A stretch of DNA of 9,884 nt from Elusimicrobiota bacterium (lineage in GTDB: Bacteria > Elusimicrobiota > Elusimicrobia > JACQJN01). Below the pieces are notes generated by a model, which saw nothing but the letters and a program-made list of their open reading frames with translations, did not search any database and had not been told where the DNA came from. The stretch is from assembly GCA_016205045.1 (NCBI GenBank), contig JACQJM010000132.1, positions 1-9,884 of the forward strand. The letters are read 5' to 3'. Shown here one piece after another: positions 7,346 to 9,884 of this stretch. The position numbers were made by a program, and so were the translations under genes. The number at the start of each line of letters is the position of its first letter. Positions within the stretch are counted from its first letter, which is position 1.

Positions 7346-8695
7346 ATGAAACTCTTTGTCCAGAGCTTTGGATGTCAGATGAACGTTGCGGACTCGGAAG
7401 AGATGTCCCGACCTCTTCTGTCCAAAGGCCTCCAACCCACCCAAGACCGCGACTCCGCCGACGCCATCCTTATCAATACCTGTACCGTCCGCCAACACGC
7501 CGAAGACAAAGCCGTCTCTCTCATTGGAAGACTTAGGAAGTGGAGACAGGAAAAACCGGATCGATTTCTGATCGTCGCGGGCTGTGCCGCAGAAAGAACC
7601 AAAGATTGGCTCCAGAAAAAATTCCCTCACATCGATCTTGTGGTAGGAGCCAAATCTATTGAACAGTACCCCCAAATTTTAGAAGAAGCCCTTCAAAATC
7701 GCTTCAACTGGACTCAAGAAAATAAGGACATCTGGGAATCCTCCCCTTCACTAACCACTAACCACCAATCACTAATCACTGCTTTTATCACTATCATGCG
7801 AGGGTGCAATTACTCCTGTACTTACTGCATCGTCCCCAGCGTACGCGGGCAAGAAATCTATCGAGATCCTGAGACCATTCTCCAAGAGGTGCGCAGTAAA
7901 GTATTCCAAGGCGCCAAAGAAGTTATGTTGGTAGGCCAAACGGTGAATAGCTATAGATATACTGCAGGGGTCAGGGATCAGGGGTCAGGGGTCAGCAAGA
8001 ACAATCAAAACGAGGATCACCCCTCGCCCCTCACCCCTCACCCCTCCATTGATTTCGCTGATCTTCTAAGAATGGTCAACGAAATCAATGGATTGGAACG
8101 CATCCGTTTCATCAGCCCCCATCCTCACTATGTCACGCCCAAGATGATCCAGGCCATGGCAGAGTGTGAAAAAGTCTGTGAACATCTCCATCTGCCTGTC
8201 CAATCGGGATCGGATCGTATGCTCAAACTCATGAAGAGAAATTACACTCGAAAAACCTATTTAGAACGCACCTCAGATCTCAGATCTCAGATCTCAGATC
8301 TATCCCTGACCACCGATTTTATCGTGGGTTTTCCTGGAGAGACTGAGGAGGATTTTCAAGAGACCTTAAGTCTGGTTGAAGAAGCTGATTTTGATGGAGC
8401 TTACTGCTTTAAATTCTCTCCTCGCCAAGGAACGGAGGCCGCCCATCTGCCGGACCCCATCCCTGAGCCTCTCATTGAGCAGAGGCATGCCAGACTTCTG
8501 GATCTGGTGGAAACCAAAGCACGCCACAAAATAAAAAATCTTCGGGGGACCACACAAGAAATTCTCATGGAGACTCCTCATTCCGGGAAAACACGATCTT
8601 CTCAGCGGGTTTTCCTTCAACACTTGGGCATTCCCGGAGAGATCAGGACCGTTCAAATTCGAGGGGTCAAAGACTCGACTTTACTGGGTGAATAA
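7346..8695 (+). CDS. miaB: tRNA-2-methylthio-N6-(dimethylallyl)adenosine synthase MiaB
   Basis: 449 residues. MiaB is a radical-SAM enzyme that adds a methylthio group to i6A37 of tRNAs. The N-terminal UPF0004 domain opens with the MiaB-type signature QSFGCQMNVADSE. Its cluster-binding cysteines are C10, C46 (INTCTVR) and C80 (AGCAAER). The radical-SAM cluster motif is C154-x3-C158-x2-C161, followed by the usual IVPSVRG. RFISPHP, HLPVQSGSD, MKRNYTR and IVGFPGETEEDF are all conserved. The end, from about residue 395, fits a TRAM domain, though it is rather divergent. The start is fixed by the family N-terminus and lacks a Shine-Dalgarno. The gene carries three heptamer-repeat stretches (residues about 135-145, 208-233 and 310-319), all in linkers or tolerant segments with the frame kept open, so the enzyme is probably functional. 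The PilZ gene follows after 12 bases. Confidence 0.95.
   Translation: MKLFVQSFGCQMNVADSEEMSRPLLSKGLQPTQDRDSADAILINTCTVRQHAEDKAVSLIGRLRKWRQEKPDRFLIVAGCAAERTKDWLQKKFPHIDLVVGAKSIEQYPQILEEALQNRFNWTQENKDIWESSPSLTTNHQSLITAFITIMRGCNYSCTYCIVPSVRGQEIYRDPETILQEVRSKVFQGAKEVMLVGQTVNSYRYTAGVRDQGSGVSKNNQNEDHPSPLTPHPSIDFADLLRMVNEINGLERIRFISPHPHYVTPKMIQAMAECEKVCEHLHLPVQSGSDRMLKLMKRNYTRKTYLERTSDLRSQISDLSLTTDFIVGFPGETEEDFQETLSLVEEADFDGAYCFKFSPRQGTEAAHLPDPIPEPLIEQRHARLLDLVETKARHKIKNLRGTTQEILMETPHSGKTRSSQRVFLQHLGIPGEIRTVQIRGVKDSTLLGE
7749..7780 (+). repeat. Heptamer array CACTAAC, 4.5 units, inside miaB
   Basis: The units are CACTAAC, CACTAAC, CACCAAT and CACTAAT, then a partial CACT. They encode a Ser/Leu/Thr/Asn/His/Gln-rich linker between the N-terminal domain and the radical-SAM domain, a region that varies in the family. 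Unit 3 differs at 7766, where CAA replaces what would be an in-frame TAA. Confidence 0.8.
7967..8044. repeat. Inverted pair of heptamer arrays inside miaB, each with G-quadruplex potential
   Basis: The left arm (7967-7994) is four units of GGGGTCA, the second being GGGATCA. The right arm (8017-8044) is four units of TCACCCC, the second being TCGCCCC. A 22-base spacer separates them. The arms can pair over 28 positions with one C-C mismatch per heptad, one A-C mismatch and one T-G wobble. Each arm alone meets the usual quadruplex pattern (four G-runs of at least three with short loops), the left on the + strand and the right on the - strand. The 78 bases are codon-aligned and encode residues 208-233, where typical MiaB has a short loop. 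Confidence 0.85.
8273..8300 (+). repeat. Perfect heptamer array TCAGATC x4 inside miaB
   Basis: Four exact tandem copies encode residues about 310-319 (SDLRSQISDL), just before the conserved segment leading to IVGFPGETEEDF. The repeat contains the palindrome AGATCT. It does not obviously lengthen MiaB here and seems to stand in for a normal helical stretch of the radical-SAM barrel. Confidence 0.85.
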
Positions 8696-8700
8696 TGTAG

Positions 8701-8706
8701 TATAAA
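8701..8706 (+). promoter_or_regulatory. TATAAA element against the PilZ start codon
   Basis: TATAAA directly precedes the ATG-ATG of the PilZ gene. Read as a -10 box, it would place the transcript start within a few bases of the second ATG (8711), giving a leaderless message. No -35 partner is evident. It may simply be AT-rich spacer between co-transcribed genes. Confidence 0.2.
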
Positions 8707-8707
8707 A

Positions 8708-9220
8708 ATGATGTTAGACCGAAGAAAACAGCATAAAAACTTTTCCGAGCACGAGGAAAGGAGAAAAAAGGACCGGAGGCAACATCACCGCCTCCCGGTG
8801 GTGGAAGGGCTTGTGGAGCCTATCAATCTGCGTTATGCCCTTCCCGGTGAGGAAAAAAGCGTTGCCCAGCCCGCGGTGATGACCAATCTCTCCGCAGGAG
8901 GGATGCTGATCGTTACCTTTATGGAACCCCCTCACAGCAAGAGATTTGAGATGGATTTAAATATCCCCGGTTTACACCATGTTCCCATCGAAGGGCAAAT
9001 TTTGCGCGTTCACAGTAAAGGAGAGGTCCATACGGTCGCCATTGCATTCGTCAAAATTTCCGATAAAGACAAGCACCATATCAGCCGAATGGCGCAAGAC
9101 TACACCGACTGCGAAACTCGCATCTCCCTTAATCTACCGGAAGCCTGCGTCCCCACCTGCCAGTGCCATCCGCTGTGCACCAAGATTCAAAAAGCACCCC
9201 ATTGGCCCCCCCGAGCATAA
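8708..9220 (+). CDS. PilZ-domain protein with Cys-rich C-terminal tail (predicted c-di-GMP binding)
   Basis: 170 residues, with no signal peptide or membrane helix. The first 28 residues are very basic, Arg/Lys/His-rich, and end in RQHHR, which supplies the RxxxR half of a c-di-GMP site (R24, R28). The other half is NLSAGG (N60, S62, G65), the N/DxSxxG motif. A beta-barrel-like region continues to about residue 120, including IEGQILRVHSKG and a HTVAIAFVKIS strand. After the domain comes an unusual tail with five cysteines (C135, C147, C151, C153, C157), spaced like a small metal-binding or disulfide knot. The start is ATG-ATG (8708/8711) and either could be used. The gene lies 12 bases after miaB and 85 bases before miaA, so it is probably co-transcribed with them. 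The target is unknown. A run of seven C residues (9206-9212) lies just before the stop. Confidence 0.8.
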   Translation: MMLDRRKQHKNFSEHEERRKKDRRQHHRLPVVEGLVEPINLRYALPGEEKSVAQPAVMTNLSAGGMLIVTFMEPPHSKRFEMDLNIPGLHHVPIEGQILRVHSKGEVHTVAIAFVKISDKDKHHISRMAQDYTDCETRISLNLPEACVPTCQCHPLCTKIQKAPHWPPRA

Positions 9221-9225
9221 AGATT

Positions 9226-9291
9226 GAGACTAGGGTCTGGAGACTAGAGACTTGTTACTTTTTACCAGCCCCCAGACCCAAGCCCCTAGCC
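9226..9291. repeat. Inverted pair of degenerate heptamer arrays in the miaA leader
   Basis: The left arm (9226-9253) has units GAGACTA, GGGTCTG, GAGACTA and GAGACTT. The right arm (9265-9291) is CCAGCCC, CCAGACC, CAAGCCC and CTAGCC. Shifted by one base and read on the matching strand, both arms fit the consensus RGNCTNG. An 11-base T-rich spacer separates them. GGGTCTGG (9233-9240) pairs perfectly with CCAGACCC (9272-9279), while CTAGGG (9230-9235) can instead pair with CCCTAG (9284-9289). The two stems are mutually exclusive. No T-run follows, so this is not a classical terminator. Confidence 0.7.
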
Positions 9292-9293
9292 GC

Positions 9294-9318
9294 CAATTGG
9301 CTTCTATGAAGCCAATTG
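9294..9318 (+). promoter_or_regulatory. Perfect 11-bp inverted repeat over the miaA start codon
   Basis: CAATTGGCTTC (9294-9304) and GAAGCCAATTG (9308-9318) are exact complements around the triloop TAT (9305-9307). The ATG of miaA (9306-9308) occupies the loop and the closing base pair. In the mRNA this would be a stable 11-bp hairpin hiding the initiation region, so translational control of MiaA is a reasonable inference. It could instead be a DNA-level palindrome for a protein. Confidence 0.65.
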
Positions 9319-9884
9319 TAATTGTGGGGCCTACCGCCAGCGGAAAAACAGAACTGTCGTTCCAGTTGGCCCGCACATTCCAGGGGGAAATTATCTCCGC
9401 TGATTCGAGGCAGATTTATAAATATTTGAATGCGGGCACGGCCAAACCCCCAGGACAGTGGGTGCCAACATCCTCAGGAGAGGAATATCTTTCCGATGCC
9501 ATTCCTGTTCACTTGGTAGATTTTTTAGACCCGAATCATTCTTTTAATGTGGGGGAGTACAGACGCCTATCCCAAAGTGCCTCTGAAAAAATTAAGGCAA
9601 GAAATAAGAGATTGATTATGTGTGGGGGGACTGGCCTTTATATTCAAGCTTTTTGGAATGGAATGGATCCTCTTCCCTTGGGAAATCCTGCCTTCCGCCA
9701 AAAATTAGAACAGGCTGCTCGAGAAAATGGCACAGAAAAACTGCACCGAAAATTAGTTCGGGTGGATCCCGAGGCGGCTTCAAAAATACATCCCCGGAAC
9801 ATCCAGAGGTTGATCCGCGCCCTGGAAGTATACGAACTCTCCGGCAAACCCATCTCCAGCTACTGGAGCAAAAATATTTTTAAA
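9306..9884 (+). CDS. miaA: tRNA dimethylallyltransferase MiaA (3' partial)
   Basis: 193 codons are visible before the window ends; the family is usually about 300 residues. MiaA transfers the dimethylallyl group of DMAPP to N6 of A37 in tRNAs that read codons starting with U, making the substrate that MiaB then methylthiolates. The N-terminus MKPIVIVGPTASGKT contains the P-loop that binds the pyrophosphate. It is followed by ISADSRQIYKYLNAGTAKP, the catalytic-Asp and tRNA-binding segment, then HLVDFLDPN, a FNVGEYRRL segment, MCGGTGLYIQAF and HPRNIQRLIRALEVYELSGKPIS. All are hallmarks of the family, so identity is secure. The ATG at 9306 is fixed by the family N-terminus; no Shine-Dalgarno precedes it. 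A perfect hairpin covers the start codon and an inverted heptamer array lies just upstream, so expression is probably regulated separately from miaB and the PilZ gene. Confidence 0.95.
   Translation, partial: MKPIVIVGPTASGKTELSFQLARTFQGEIISADSRQIYKYLNAGTAKPPGQWVPTSSGEEYLSDAIPVHLVDFLDPNHSFNVGEYRRLSQSASEKIKARNKRLIMCGGTGLYIQAFWNGMDPLPLGNPAFRQKLEQAARENGTEKLHRKLVRVDPEAASKIHPRNIQRLIRALEVYELSGKPISSYWSKNIFK

Noticed and set aside
7749..8300. CRISPR-like array
   Set aside because: The repeats are 7-bp units without regular spacers, lie in a coding gene, and no cas gene is present.
9206..9212. C7 run near the PilZ stop (and another at 3116-3122) as phase-variable switches
   Set aside because: Runs of seven are short, and the PilZ one could only change the last few residues; there is no evidence of length variation.
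9620..9883. Separate + strand open frame
   Set aside because: The same bases encode conserved MiaA motifs in another frame, so this is a shadow of miaA.

Overview
This is about 9.9 kb of bacterial chromosome of moderate GC content. It is densely packed, and every convincing gene is on the + strand. No rRNA, tRNA, insertion sequence or CRISPR array was recognised. The mix of a very large multi-domain membrane protein, housekeeping tRNA-modification genes and short heptamer repeats inside genes suggests an uncultured candidate-phylum bacterium. My best guess is Candidatus Omnitrophota, but this is an inference and not a proven assignment.

Left part (2-2518): the 3' portion of a tandem ATP-grasp ligase resembling carnosine synthase and L-amino-acid ligases, open to the left edge. 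It is followed by a 249-bp gap crowded with inverted repeats, including a plausible terminator.

Centre (2519-6595): a 1358-residue membrane protein joining, in order, a signal-like segment, a Ser/Thr/Pro-rich stretch, a CPBP (Abi/CAAX-type) intramembrane glutamic protease, more membrane helices, a C39/papain-like cysteine protease, a kinase-like fold, two further membrane helices and a helical tail. I know no named family with this whole architecture. It is the best candidate here for an undescribed system.

Right part (6635-9884): a closely spaced set of a HAD-family hydrolase, miaB, a PilZ-domain protein with a Cys-rich tail, and the 5' part of miaA running off the window. MiaA isopentenylates A37 of tRNAs that read UNN codons and MiaB methylthiolates the product. 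The two enzymes therefore act one after the other, and a predicted c-di-GMP-binding protein is encoded between them.

Superimposed on this right part are four sites carrying four-unit (28-nt) heptamer arrays: three inside miaB and one in the miaA leader. Two of the sites are paired inverted arrays. In the coding copies, the bases that depart from the simplest repeat are ones that remove stop codons. The miaA start codon also lies in a perfect 11-bp inverted repeat. None of the five visible gene starts has a clear Shine-Dalgarno sequence.
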